Source: Plantago ovata
Lineage: Eukaryota > Streptophyta > Magnoliopsida > Lamiales > Plantaginaceae
Direction: 5' to 3'
DNA length: 64,000 bases
NCBI GenBank assembly: GCA_028274465.1
Contig: CM051455.1
Coordinates: 71,654,985-71,718,984 of the forward strand
In this document: positions 10,714-21,557 of the stretch, one piece after another
Numbering within the stretch: the stretch's first letter is position 1
Layout of the letters: each line of letters begins with the position of its first letter
Notes under the pieces: generated by a model
Told to the model about the DNA's origin: nothing
Seen by the model: only the letters and a program-made list of their open reading frames with translations
Database searches by the model: none
Program-made: the position numbers and the translations under genes

Positions 10714-11073
10714 TCATGAACAAGATTGTCAGACTCGAACAATCAAATGAATTTGTTTTAGCCAAAGGGCAACTCACAACTACACAAAACACGTAGTGAA
10801 GAGGTAAGATGACCTCGAGTGTCGATCTCTAGGGACTTAACTAGCTTTAACTACAATAACTATTATAAATTTAGTAATCAAATCTAACTTAGCGTAACTT
10901 AACAATATATGACGAGAGCTGGTGATAGTAATGCTCATTCTAAGCATCGGGTTCTAATTATGCATGAAAGTGCAACACGTACTGCTTTAAAAGTGATTCG
11001 AATAAACAAACACCAAAAGACAGGTTTTGACATGTTTTTGAAAGCCTCCTATCTATACTAATACTTGGCTAAG
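10714..11073 (-). repeat. 5' LTR of element B, first part
   Basis: This matches the LTRs of element A. The terminal TGATGA is mutated to TCATGA. It is cut at 11073 by copia-1 and resumes at 26721. The two parts sum to about 1.28 kb, the size of the A LTRs. Confidence 0.85.
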
Positions 11074-11733
11074 TGTTAGGAAACTTGTAATTTTGATGAG
11101 CAATTAACCATGCTAAATTAAGGAAAGTCCAGTAACTAGTACTCTTAAGGTCCATAGGAATTTAGAATTTTAAGGACATTGTAAAAGAGGAACGTCTGCT
11201 GAAGACTCAAAGTAGGTGCTAGATAGGTTGGTTTTACCGCTTATGATGTATCTTGTTTTCTGAAAAGAAATACAACCTATTGAATCATTTGCTGATGATG
11301 TACTTTGTTTTTACAAACAAACTATTGAAGCATTTAGAACCGCTCAGAATCTTGAAGATTTCGAAGACTGAAGACTAGAAGATTTCTGAAGACTGGTATC
11401 TACAAAGGCACATGTTGCTCAGAAAGTGGAAACTTCAGCAACAACATTGCATAAGTGAAAATCTATACGACAGAGTAGGTTGTGCTTGCTGAAACTGAGA
11501 CTGACCACTTGCTGATGGAACATATGTGACCTCTTGTTGAAAGTACTTGTATTTGCGCTCCAATGTTACCGTTTGAATTCCATTCAACTGAGCGTTAAAT
11601 GCAAAGCATGCACGCGAAGGACATGAAGACTAGAAGACAAACAAGGACGCTGCTGAAAGTACAAAAGCAAGATAGTGACATTTTAAGGAACAAAAGCCTT
11701 AGAATTTGAAATTCAAACGGATCCTTATTTCAC

Positions 11734-11741
11734 TATAAATA
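11734..11741 (+). promoter_or_regulatory. LTR TATA box, copia-1
   Basis: CTATAAATAGAGG is found at the equivalent place in every plus-strand copia LTR of the window (26326, 30319, 44090, 50335), in flanks that have otherwise diverged. It is the likely core promoter for the genomic RNA. Confidence 0.75.
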
Positions 11742-12067
11742 GAGGTCATTCGGCAAAGAGTTGAAGTGTGTCAACAACGTGATCATACTCTCAGATACCA
11801 CTATAAAAGTGTTTGTGTGATTCACTTACTGTACTTGTTTTCAGCAAATCATATCTATCTGTACACAGTCACTCACATCACTTGCTGAATCCTTCATTTA
11901 CTGAAAAAGCACTTATTGTATCAAAGACTTCCGCTCTCTGATTTAAGTATCAGCAAACCTAGTTACTGTGAAGTAACTTGTGCTTGCTGAGAAAGTTATG
12001 TATCAGCAAACTCATTACTGCAAAGTAATAAGCACTTGCTGGAAAAGTTTTTAAACGACGAATTTTT

Positions 12068-12105
12068 GAAAAGACTATTCACCCCCCCCCCCATCTAGTC
12101 TTTTC
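12068..12105 (+). other. Stem-loop with poly-C loop near LTR end
   Basis: GAAAAGACTA (12068-12077) and TAGTCTTTTC (12096-12105) are perfect inverted repeats around a loop with a long C-run. The structure is 22 bases from the LTR end. The 3' LTR keeps it apart from small loop changes; D, E and F keep a shortened version. Confidence 0.7.
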
Positions 12106-12129
12106 TTGTTGTTTAAAGGGACCAACAAG

Positions 12130-12141
12130 TGGTATCAAAGC
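12130..12141 (+). other. Primer-binding site of copia-1 (initiator tRNA-Met type)
   Basis: TGGTATCAAAGC begins two bases after the LTR. Plant copia elements usually have TGGTATCAGAGC, complementary to initiator tRNA-Met; one base differs here. Confidence 0.85.
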
Positions 12142-12237
12142 GAGGTTCTTTAACCTTCAGCACTGAACCTAGATCCCCTTAGGTGCTTTCCGTAAATCAC
12201 TCTCACTTGATCAGTTTGGTAGTGCTTTGCTGACAGC

Positions 12238-14470
12238 ATGTCTTTAGGAGACGCTCCCTTGCTGAAGTTGGAAAACTACGAAAAATGGTGAAACAACATG
12301 ATGCTACATCTTGAGGCCATTAGTGATGAGATGGTCACTGTCATTAATGATGGACCTATCAAGATCACTAAGGTTGAAAGAAGTTTCCCTCATAAGACCA
12401 CTGAAGCTTGAAAGGAAGCTATCTTAGGCGAACCGGTTGATACCGTTGTGCCAAAACTGAGAGAGGAATGGACTTCCGACGAAGCTAAGAGATTCCATCT
12501 TGATGGCCAAGCAAGAAACATCATCATTCGATCAACTCCAGATACCATACAGTGCAAACTGTGGGGTGCTAATACTGCTTAGGAAGCTTGGAAAATGGTT
12601 CAAGATCTTTGTGCTGGATCTGACAAAACCAAGGAAAACAAACTTGAATTACTAAAATTAAAGTTCCAAAACTTTAAACAAGGTACAAACGAGTCACTGG
12701 AAGACTTGGACTACAGATTCACAACTCTTGTTAGTGAAATGACAGCCTTGGGTGTTGGAAATCTTTTTTTAGATTCTGAGAAGGTGAAAACCATCATCAG
12801 AAGTCTGAATCAAGAATGGATCCACACTCAGAACTCCTACTACAATCAAGGAATGCCAGACATTACACCAACAGATTTGTTCTCTCACCTTGCTACTGTC
12901 AATTATGAGAAAAAGCAAAGAGAAAATGTGTTTGCTGAAAAATCGCAAAACATTGCTCTTGCTGCTAAGCCGTCATCTTCTGAAAATAAGAATGATAAAG
13001 AGCCTGCTGCTGAACACTCTTTGGTTGTCAAAAACATGAAGAAATTCATCAGTAAGGAACTTGAAAGGCGAAAAGCAAAAGAGAAGCTGAAAAAGCATCT
13101 TGGTAACAACTACCATAAGTACAAGAATGAGACTAGCTCGCTGAACAAGCAAGCTCAGCAAGCGACTTCATCAGAAGAACCAGCAGTTGGAAATGATCTA
13201 TGTTTTTACTGCAAAAAGCCTGGACACTTCAAAGCAAATTGCCCTTTGCTGAAAGGCAAATCTGCTGAAAAGAAGAAGAAGTTCAAAAGAGCTTTTATTG
13301 TTGAAGAAAAGAAGAAGCTTCAAGCAAAAATCGATGCATTGTGCATTGATACTAGCTCCGAAGACAGTGAGGATGAAAGCTCAGACAATCACGATGAAGA
13401 AGCCACTCTAGACGTGGAGATTGGCAAAGAAGTTTGTGGAATAGCTATGGAAGCTTATCCAGATGTGTCAAATTACGAGTTCTGCCTCATGGCCGGTCAG
13501 GTAAACAACCCTACCTATGACTCAGACTCAGAAAGTGAAGACGAGATTGACCTTGACAAGATTCAAGGAGAAATTGAAAGATTTGAGAAAACTCTGAGCA
13601 GACAGCAAGAGAAACTAAAGATTGCTGAAACTCTGACCAAGCAGACTACTGCAAAGTATGTCTTGCTGAAGGAAGAGACAGAAGAAAAGGATGCTGAAAT
13701 AAGGCGTCTTAAGAAATTGATTGCTGAAGCTACAGAGAAGAACTCTCAAATGGCATTAGAATTGGAAGAATATCAGTCCTCAATTCTAAAGTTACTTGCT
13801 GAAATCCAAGAAATGAAAAAGATGAAAATCAATTTCAAATCTTATGCTGACGAGTAATAAGCTGACTGAACTAAACTCTTATTTGAGAGATCCATCTCAG
13901 AAAGAAGGTTTAGGTGCAACGTATGAAGGTGATGACGTAGAAATCTTGAGTAAAGACAAATCACCGATTTCCTTCGTACGTACTACTGATAGTGGTCAAC
14001 CAGAGCTCTATCAGTTTGGTCAATCTAAGGTTGCTGAAACATGCAATCAAGTACCTACGACCATAAAGCCCGATGTTGCTACTCAAACTAACAAGACTTT
14101 AAAAGGAAAACAGGTTGCTGAGAAGCAAACTGTAAAAGAAAAAGGATGCTGTGAAGCATTCCGCCAAACAGGTTGCTGAAAAGCAATTTGTTAAGTCAAA
14201 AGGCAAGATTACTAAAAGTAATCAGAAGACCTTTGCTGACAAACCTGAATCAAGTAAGGTTGCTGACACAAAAGCTCAGCATTCTCCGAAAAGTGGACTC
14301 GGTTTCAAAACCAAGCAAAGTCAACTCTTTCACGAGTATAAGCAAAGTCTGCAAAGATACTTCAAAGAGATGAACAAAATCAAGCCTAAGAGTTCTGAAA
14401 AGACTCTAAATGCTAGGGCTAGAAGGAACCTTGCTAGAAAAGTCTTTTGGCTCAAAACCTTCTAGTTCCT
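12238..14470 (+). pseudogene. Gag of copia-1
   Basis: The start ATG at 12238 (MSLGDAPLLKLENYEKW) aligns with the intact start in copia-D. In-frame stops occur near 12288, 12409 and 12582. A long open stretch follows (12595-13857): a UBN2-type Gag region (KENKLELLKLKFQNFKQGTN), a CCHC knuckle CFYCKKPGHFKANC, an acidic Ser/Asp/Glu segment (TSSEDSEDESSDNHDEE), then a heptad-rich coiled coil (about 13560-13830; EIRRLKKLIAEATEKNSQMA, SSILKLLAEIQEMKKMK). A frameshift near 13850 leads to a Lys-rich tail with repeated VAEKQ motifs (14100-14200). The tail ends before the conserved gag-pol junction at about 14570. A coiled-coil extension after the knuckle is characteristic of Sirevirus Gag. Confidence 0.85.
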
Positions 14471-14570
14471 CAGCAAGTAGAAAACAAGTCAAAGTTGAAA
14501 AACTTAAGACTTGGGTTTCCACTGGACGCATTCTTGAACATGTTAATGGACATCCAATATTGGATAATTA

Positions 14571-17500
14571 ACTTAACTTGTTTGCTCTTGATTGTGCAGA
14601 CTTCAGCCACGGAGACAAACGATGCAATCTGGCACTTTGACAGTGGTTGTGGAAAGCACATGACGGGCAACAAGAATAACCTTATAAACTATAGACGGTG
14701 GTCTAAAGGTCCAACAATAAGGTTTGCTGGTGGAGGCTCCGGTTCTACAAAAGGCTATGGTGACGTGAAGTTAGGATCCATAACCATTACTGGAGTTCTT
14801 TATGTCAAAAATCTTAAGTTTAATCTTTTCAGCATGAGTCAATTTGCTGACAAAGGATACTTCATCAAAATCAAAAGTGATGAATGTAAACTTATAGATT
14901 TCGAGACTAAAAGGTTATTATGATTGCAAGAAGATCAGGAGGCTTGTACACCGTATATTGGTCTTCAGCAAACGTTGAAAAATGCCTTGTCTCAGATCAC
15001 GATTGCCTTGATGAAAAAGCATGGTTATGGCATAAACGAACAACTCATCTAAACTTCAAGACGCTGGATAAGTTGTCTAAAAAGGCACTTGTAGTTGGAT
15101 TACCTAAGGTTACTTTTAAGAAGGATGGTGTTTGCAATGCATGTCAGCAAGGAAAGCAAACCAAATCCTCTTTCAAGAACAAGGCAGTACCGTCAACTAC
15201 AAAACCTTTACAACTCTTGCACATGGACTTGTTTGAATCTTCTTCAACAAGCTATTCTGGTAAGAAGTATGGTCTGGTCGTGGTGGATGACTATTCCAGA
15301 TTTACTTGGGTAGTATTCATCAAGCATAAATCTGAAACCAGGACTGAAATACCTAACTTGCTGAATAAGCTTGAAGTCATGAAAAATGACAAGGTAAAAG
15401 TCATAAGGACAGACCATGGTACTGAGTTTGTAAACCAGTACATAACTGAGTATTGCACCTCAAACGGCATACAACATCAGTTATCCTCAGTAAGAACACC
15501 ACAGCAAAACGGTGTTGCTGAACCGAAGAATCATACCCTGAAAGAAGCAGCAAGAACAATGCTTGCTGACACTGAAATAAGTTAGGCTTACTGGGTTGAA
15601 GCGATTAATACCGCCTGTTACACTCAAAAGAGATGTTTGATTACTAAGGAATACAACAAAACTCCTTATGAATTGTTTGTTGGAAGACCTCCTAATATCA
15701 CTCATCTAAGAGTATTTGGTTACAAGTGTTTCGTTCTTAATAATGGTAGAGAATACCTAAGAACATTTCAACCAAAGGAAGACGAAGCGATATTTCTCGG
15801 TTACTCCTTGCATAGTAAAGCTTATAGAGTTTACAACAAAAAGGCACAAAGGATCGAAGAATCAGTGCATGTTGTATTCTACGAAAAGACACAAGGAGTG
15901 CCTGCTGAAGAAGAAATATCAGAATGTATGAAAAAGTTAATCATACATGAGCAAAGAACTGAATCTAATGCTAGGCAAATCATGTCAATTGAAATAAATG
16001 ATGATTCTGACAATGACTCTCCTCCCCCAAGTCATGACAAGATAAATATAGTTCACGACAAGGAATTTCCAGCAAAAGACGCAGTTCCTCCGGAAGTTGC
16101 TGAAACTATGCAACCTCCAGTGCCTGCTGATGAACTTCCACAATCAAGCAATGTTGAACAAGCAGTTGCAGATGAACCAATCTCAGCAGAGACACAAAAT
16201 CCCAGTAGTACTGAACAAGTACATACGGAAGAGTCACATGCTGATGAGCAAACATATCCAGATCCAACAAGTAGAAAACCTGTTAATAAATGGAGTAGAG
16301 ATCATCCCTCTACGGATATGATTGGTGATATTAATAAACGCCAAGTGACTAGATCCAAAGCATCTACTACTCATGGACTTACTGAAGAAGCAACTGTCGT
16401 AGAAGTAGAATCATTGTTCTCTTGCTTTGTTTCAGAAATTGAACCTAAAACCATAGAAGAAGCTTTAAAGCATTCTGAATGGATAAAGGCAATGCAAGAA
16501 GAATTGGATCAATTCGGAAGGAACAAAGTCTGGAAACTTGTATCACTTGCTGAAGGCAAGAAAGCTATTGGTACAAAGTGGGTGTTCAGAAACAAGATGA
16601 GTGAGTCTGGTGAAGTAACAAGAAATAAAGCACGTTTAGTTGCTCAAGGTTACTGTCAGACTGAAGGATTGGACTATGATGAGTCTTATGCACCAGTTGC
16701 AAGATTGGATGCAATTAGACTTTTCTTGGCCTTTGCTGCTCACAATGACTTCATTGTTTACCAAATGGATGTTAAAAGTGCAATCTTAAATGGTAAACTT
16801 GCTGAAGAATTCTATTTAGAACAACCCCCTGGCTTTGAACTTCCCTCAGAAACCAAGATGGTATATAAGCTTCAGAAAGCTGTATATGGTCTAAAGCAAG
16901 CACCAAGAGCATGGTATGATACCTTGGCCAAGTTCAAGAAAGGTGAAGTTGACAAAACTTTATTTACCATGAACCATGATGGTAAAATACTCTTAGTTCA
17001 AATTTATGTGGATGACATAATTTTTGGATCTAAGGACAAGCAACTTTGTGATGATTTTGCCAAACTCATGACAAACAACTTTGAAATGAGTATGATGGGA
17101 AAATTGAATTATTTCCTAGGATTGCAAGTCAAGCAACTCAAAGATGGAATATTCATAAGTCAAGCAAAGTATGCGAAAGAAATGCTCATAAAGTTTATGA
17201 TCAAAGAGGAAGAGAAACCTGAAAAGATCCCTATGAGTGTTGGTACCAAATTGGGCTATACTAAAGAGGACAAAAGTGTTGAAGAACACAAGTATAGGAA
17301 GCTCATTGGTTCCTTGTTGTATCTAACAGCAAGTAGACCTGACATTCAGTATGATGTTTGTGTGTGTGCAAGATTCCAATCTGATCCAAGAGAATCACAC
17401 TACAAAAAGGCAATCAAGATACTGAAATATGTCAAAGGTACAGTCAATGTTGGATTATGGTATCCTAAAGATTCTGGACAAGAATTGGTTGGTTATTCTG

Positions 17501-17938
17501 ATGCTGATCATGGAGGATCAACTCTTGATAGAAAACGAACCTCTGTAACTTGTCAGTTTTTGGGTACTAGATTAATATCATGGTTCAGCAAGAAGCAAAC
17601 CTGTGTTGCCAATTCATCCACTGAATATGAATACATTGCGGCTGGTTGTTGCACAGCTCAAATTCTATGGAGTCAGTAAAAATTAAGAGATTGTGGTATT
17701 TCCGCAAAGAAAACACCAATCTTTTGTGATAATACAAGTGCTATTGCTATCACGCAAAATCCTAAGTTTCACTCTAGGACTAAGCACATTGATATTAGAC
17801 ATCATTTCATTAGAGATCATGTGGAAAAAGGTAGGTACTGATGATCAACTTGCTGACATCTTTACCAAGCCCCTACCAGATAATAGGTTCGCAATGCTAA
17901 GGTATAACCTTGGATTGATTGAACTACCTCAATAAAGA
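14571..17938 (+). pseudogene. Pol of copia-1: protease, integrase, reverse transcriptase, RNase H
   Basis: Protease: WHFDSGCGKHMTG (active Asp near 14639). A stop at 14921 and another at 15583 interrupt the frame. Integrase: the pre-integrase zinc region WLWHKRTTHLNF ... CNACQQGK (15020-15160), then the catalytic positions LLHMDLFE, IRTDHGTEF and PQQNGVAEPKN. Reverse transcriptase (about 16560-17200): [30 protein letters not shown] and the catalytic YVDD at 17005-17016. RNase [11 protein letters not shown] and [10 protein letters not shown], with a stop at 17677 and a frame change. It ends TKPLPDNRFAMLRYNLG at about 17938. Two small deletions are visible against related sequence: one in RT after [10 protein letters not shown], and about 24 bases near 17833 present in copia-D. 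Copies the RNA to DNA and integrates it when intact. Confidence 0.9.
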
Positions 17939-18340
17939 GTACATTTGGCAGAATGCTGAAAGAGGTATTCAACAAGCCAAAGTATTCTTACTTAAAAGCT
18001 CCGTCCACTAATTTCTTCTAAGAAATGAGATGTCACTACATGATTGCTGAAACAGGCATTCAACAAGTAATTCCTTCAAAACGGGTATTTGTTAGGAAAC
18101 TTGATCACTTGCTGAGACAGGCACCCAGTAAGAGAAAAACCTTAAGGATTGCTGAAACGGGCATTCAGACGATCAAAGATACTGAAACAGGTATTCAAGT
18201 ATCAAGGGAATATTTTGAGACGAGAACTCAGAAAAAGAGCAAAATTCTTTTCTCAGATTTTACCAAAGGATATCTCAAGTACAAAAGAATTTACTGATAC
18301 TGGAACTCAGAAATATCTTTTTGAACTTAAGAAAATATGA
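17939..18340 (+). repeat. Iterated GCTGAAACGGGCATTCAG-like motif region between pol and ORF2
   Basis: About seven degenerate copies of GCTGAAACRGGYATTCAR lie at roughly 17954, 18046, 18112, 18149, 18181, 18217 and 18298, spaced 30-100 bases. One reading frame gives ETGIQ repeats, but copia-D has the same motif (40598-40870) with the frame destroyed, so the nucleotide motif rather than the peptide seems to be what is shared. Confidence 0.65.
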
Positions 18341-18350
18341 GATATCTAAG

Positions 18351-18360
18351 TAAGGGGGAA
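18351..18360 (+). other. Polypurine-tract-like site upstream of ORF2
   Basis: TAAGGGGGAA resembles the true tract before the 3' LTR (AAAAAGGGGGAAAT, 25651-25664). Copia-D has TTAAGGGGGAATTT at 40902-40915 in the same place. Sireviruses are known for repeated polypurine tracts. Confidence 0.6.
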
Positions 18361-18490
18361 CTTTGAGCAAGTATCTAGGCTATTAATGCAAACTCGCTGA
18401 AAAGATTCTTATCTATTTCAGCAAGCAATCTAATCCCATAAAACTCGGTAAAATCAATTTGTTACGTTAATCGGGCATAGATAAACTCGT

Positions 18491-18708
18491 AATAATCATG
18501 ACATGAAATACAATCGTGGCCATTGATTAAAAGGAGTTATTGATCTAACGGTTAACAAAACAAAGAGAGAGAATGCTCTGACGGTTTCAGTTAGTGGGCC
18601 ACTACGCATTCAATGTAAAGGCTCCACTAACGCCTTTGTTTCTCTGTTTTACCCTTGCTGAGAGCTCAAATCGATTGAGTTTCTCACACATCAGAGACAC
18701 TATATAAA
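18491..18708 (+). promoter_or_regulatory. Putative internal promoter of ORF2 (copia-1)
   Basis: A 41-bp block (18491-18531, AATAATCATGACATG to CATTGATTAAA) is identical to 41094-41134 in copia-D, in non-coding sequence whose flanks differ. A TATA box (TATATAAA, 18701-18708) follows 170 bases later; in D the TATA box follows 174 bases later. ORF2 begins 137 bases after the box. The ATG context AAAAGAAAATGGC is favourable for plants. This suggests transcription of ORF2 apart from the LTR; it is an inference. Confidence 0.55.
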
Positions 18709-21253
18709 GAAGGAGTTAGAGAAATGACAAAATTCTTTAACTCACATTTCCTTTCTCTGCAAATTTTTAGCCTGAATCTACTGCACCTCCGGTCAAAAAG
18801 CAAACTATATTTTTCGTACACATTCTCTTCTCTATAAAAAGAAAATGGCACCAAAGAGACAGTCCTCTAAGTCCTCCAAGTCGTCTAAGGTTGACAGTGC
18901 TGAGAAACGCACTGCTCCGGTGACTTCTCCGGCATTAAACACAACGAAAGTTGTGTTGAAAAACGATAGGATCTCAGAAAAACCTATGCCTCCTTCATAT
19001 CTTGACACTGCAAAGTGTGAGATGATGATGCAATGGGGTGAATTTGCAAAAGAGAAGTATATTTGATACTTCTATGAACAAGAACTTGACGGTGATAATG
19101 AAGAGGCGCTTGAATTTATCAAGCAGCAAGGCCTCATGCATTTTATATATGCTCGCACTGAGCAAGTGAGCATGTTGGACACTATGGAGTTCTACAATAA
19201 TGCAGAAATCCAGTCCCTAACTAATAGTAAAGGAGTCACTGAAAAAGTGATCTTTACTACAGTTCAGAACACGCAAATCGTCCTGAAAAGGACTGATTTA
19301 GCGGAAATCTTTCAGATTCCAACCACTGGAACTGAAGATGACGTCACTGCCACTGATGTAGAAATTGAAGCCTTCTACAGTGACGTCAGAAATGAGAAAA
19401 TGAAGAAAGGAGACATTGCTCCCGTGACTTGGACAAAGCACGTTAAGAGGAAGCATCTCTGCCATTCACTTGGTCTAGTAGCTCTGCTACTAATAAAAGT
19501 TTTGGACTCCCAAGTTGGAGGAATAGACCAAGTAGGCCTGAGAAGGTGGCCGCTGCTGATGCATATCTATGAAAACAAAACGGAACTTAACTGAGCTAAG
19601 TACATTTTCAACAAGCTTGTTGATTGTGTCACTAAGTTCAAGGTAAAGGTGGAAGACAACAAGGTCTCACCTTCCTTTCCAGTTATGTATGGAATAAAGA
19701 TATGCTATATCCTTGAACATTTCAGGATTCAGCTGAGAAACCCATTGCCAATCAAGAAATTTGTATGCAATGTGGGAAGATCCTTCTACAAGAAGAATGT
19801 ACCTAAGATTGTTGGCAAGAAACTTGAAAAATCTAAGAAGACAACAGCTGCAGATGTTGCCAGCTCAAGTCAGCAAGAAAGGTATACAACAGCTGCAAAT
19901 GTTACCACTCAGCAACTTAGAGATGAAACTGCTGTAGATAGTGGTAACAAAGATGAAACTGCTCCAGATGGTGATCATGCTGACACCACTACTCCCGTTG
20001 CTGAAAATGCAACTACTAACGCCTCTGCTGGGAAACTGAAGAAATCTAACAAGAAAAAGAGGAAAACTGATGATGACACTCACACTGCAGCGTCATCAGA
20101 AAACCCAGTCCCCAAGAGGAAAAGGACAAGTAACACAAGGAAGAAAACACTGGCTCGCAAGTCAGTACCTATTGTCCATGACCTCTTAGTCAATTCCCAG
20201 ACAATTGCTGAAACGCAAGTTCCAGTAGATGTTGACAAGGTAGTTACTGAAGCCTATGTCAGCAACATTGAAGTGTTTGCGGAAGCCTTCAATGATCGAC
20301 TCAATGTTGATCCTTCTATTGAGAACAGACCACAAGGCAGTGGAAATGAAACTCTTGCCCAAGTCCTAGATATCTACATTGTAGATAATTTAGATGATCA
20401 AACTCTGGAACCATCAAGTGATATTGCTGTTGATCTGAGAACTGCGGCACTTGCTGATGCTGCTGAAAAGATGGTTGCTTAACAAGCAACTCATCAAGTT
20501 GCTGAAACCACAATTGCTGAAGAACTAGTTGTTGAGACAGCAATGGTTCAAGTTCCAGAAGATGCTGAAGAAACACAAGAAGAATTATTCAACGACGCAT
20601 CTCGTGATGCTGAGAATACTGGCCCAAGTTCACCAAAGACATCAATTGACAAAGTCCATCTTGTACTGGAAGCTATAAGCCAACAAATGGAGTTGGATAT
20701 TGAAGAATCATCCAACAAATCCATTGATGTCTTCATGACAAGCAGTGAGCTTAAATGTCAAGATGCTTCTGCTCAACTTGTCATTTCAGAGACAAGGGAG
20801 ATTGCTGAAACCGCGCAACTTTCTCAAACTGAGCAAGACAAGAAGTCTACTGAAGAAACAGTCCCAGAAAATGAAGAAACTGTTAATGCTGAAAGGACTG
20901 AGCCACAACCTGTCCTTCTTCAGCAGGTAGATAACTCAACCATCAGTAAAACTTCACCTTCGGAAACTTATTCTTTTGCTAATATTATGTTATCTCTACA
21001 GACTTCTCAAGATGCAAGTCAGATGGTTGCTGAAGCCTCTACAGCAGAATCAACACTCCCTGCTCAGCAGGTAGTTAAAGTTTTTGGTAATAAAACTAAG
21101 TTTGATAGCTTAGTACTTGTATCTAACTCAAAATTATTTCAGGATGAACAAATGGAGGATGCTACTCAAGCTCCTCAAGGAATGGAAATTGTACAACATG
21201 AGCTTGCTGAATCTAAATATTGTTCTTTTTCAGGCTCTAAAGGAGACCACTGA

Positions 21254-21557
21254 TGTAACGACCCGGCCTACTAACGGGCCGAGACCCAGCCCAACGGGCT
21301 GATAAGGTTACTCATGGGTGCTCTCCGGGGTGATATGCTGGCCCCACAGACCAACACGGGTTCTAATCCGCGCACTTTGTCCTCACTCGTGCGCGCACCG
21401 GGAACTTCCCAATGCGTCACCCATCCTAGAATTGCTCCAGAGCAAGCATGCTTAACTCTGAAGTTCTTCTAGGTGGATTCCCGAAAAGAAAGGTGCACCT
21501 TGTTGGTATGAGTAGCGTTCTCAACCCTTTTAAGCCTCTGAAATCTGAGGCGTTACA
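21254..21557. mobile_element. Solo LTR of a Cassandra-type TRIM element
   Basis: The 304-bp segment starts TGTAACG and ends CGTTACA and is flanked by ACTGA on both sides (21249-21253 and 21558-21562). It interrupts ORF2 of copia-1. Cassandra elements are non-coding terminal-repeat retrotransposons in miniature whose LTRs carry a 5S rRNA segment; such a segment is present here (21395-21516, minus). No second LTR or primer site follows, so this is a solo LTR left by recombination. Confidence 0.88.
21395..21516 (-). other. 5S rRNA-like segment with RNA polymerase III internal promoter boxes
   Basis: On the minus strand the box A region AGTTAAGCATGCTT (21444-21457) differs by one base from plant 5S rRNA. 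Box C GGATGGGTGAC (21416-21426) matches exactly. GGGAAGT and an AACTTC-like segment also fit, and the 5' end is divergent. It is not a ribosomal gene: it lies in a mobile LTR and the 5' half is changed. It may keep weak Pol III promoter activity. Confidence 0.8.

Larger units (their letters stand above)
11074..12127 (+). repeat. 5' LTR of copia-1
   Basis: It starts TGTTAGGAAACTTG and ends GGGACCAACA. It contains the TATA box (11734-11741), several TTGCTGA and TCAGCAA motifs, and near its 3' end a stem-loop with a poly-C loop. Confidence 0.93.

Noticed and set aside
12903-13161. Minus-strand Phe/Leu/Ser-rich frames opposite gag (also at 45626-46215 and 62568-63185)
   Set aside because: They are mirror frames of the Lys/Glu-rich Gag on the other strand and recur only because Gag recurs.
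18845-19800. ORF2 as a true envelope glycoprotein
   Set aside because: No signal peptide or membrane anchor is visible, and the sequence is rich in Lys and acidic low complexity with nuclear-signal-like clusters.
21395-21516. A genuine 5S rRNA gene
   Set aside because: The 5' part is diverged, and it lies inside an LTR with terminal TGTAAC/GTTACA and target duplications.
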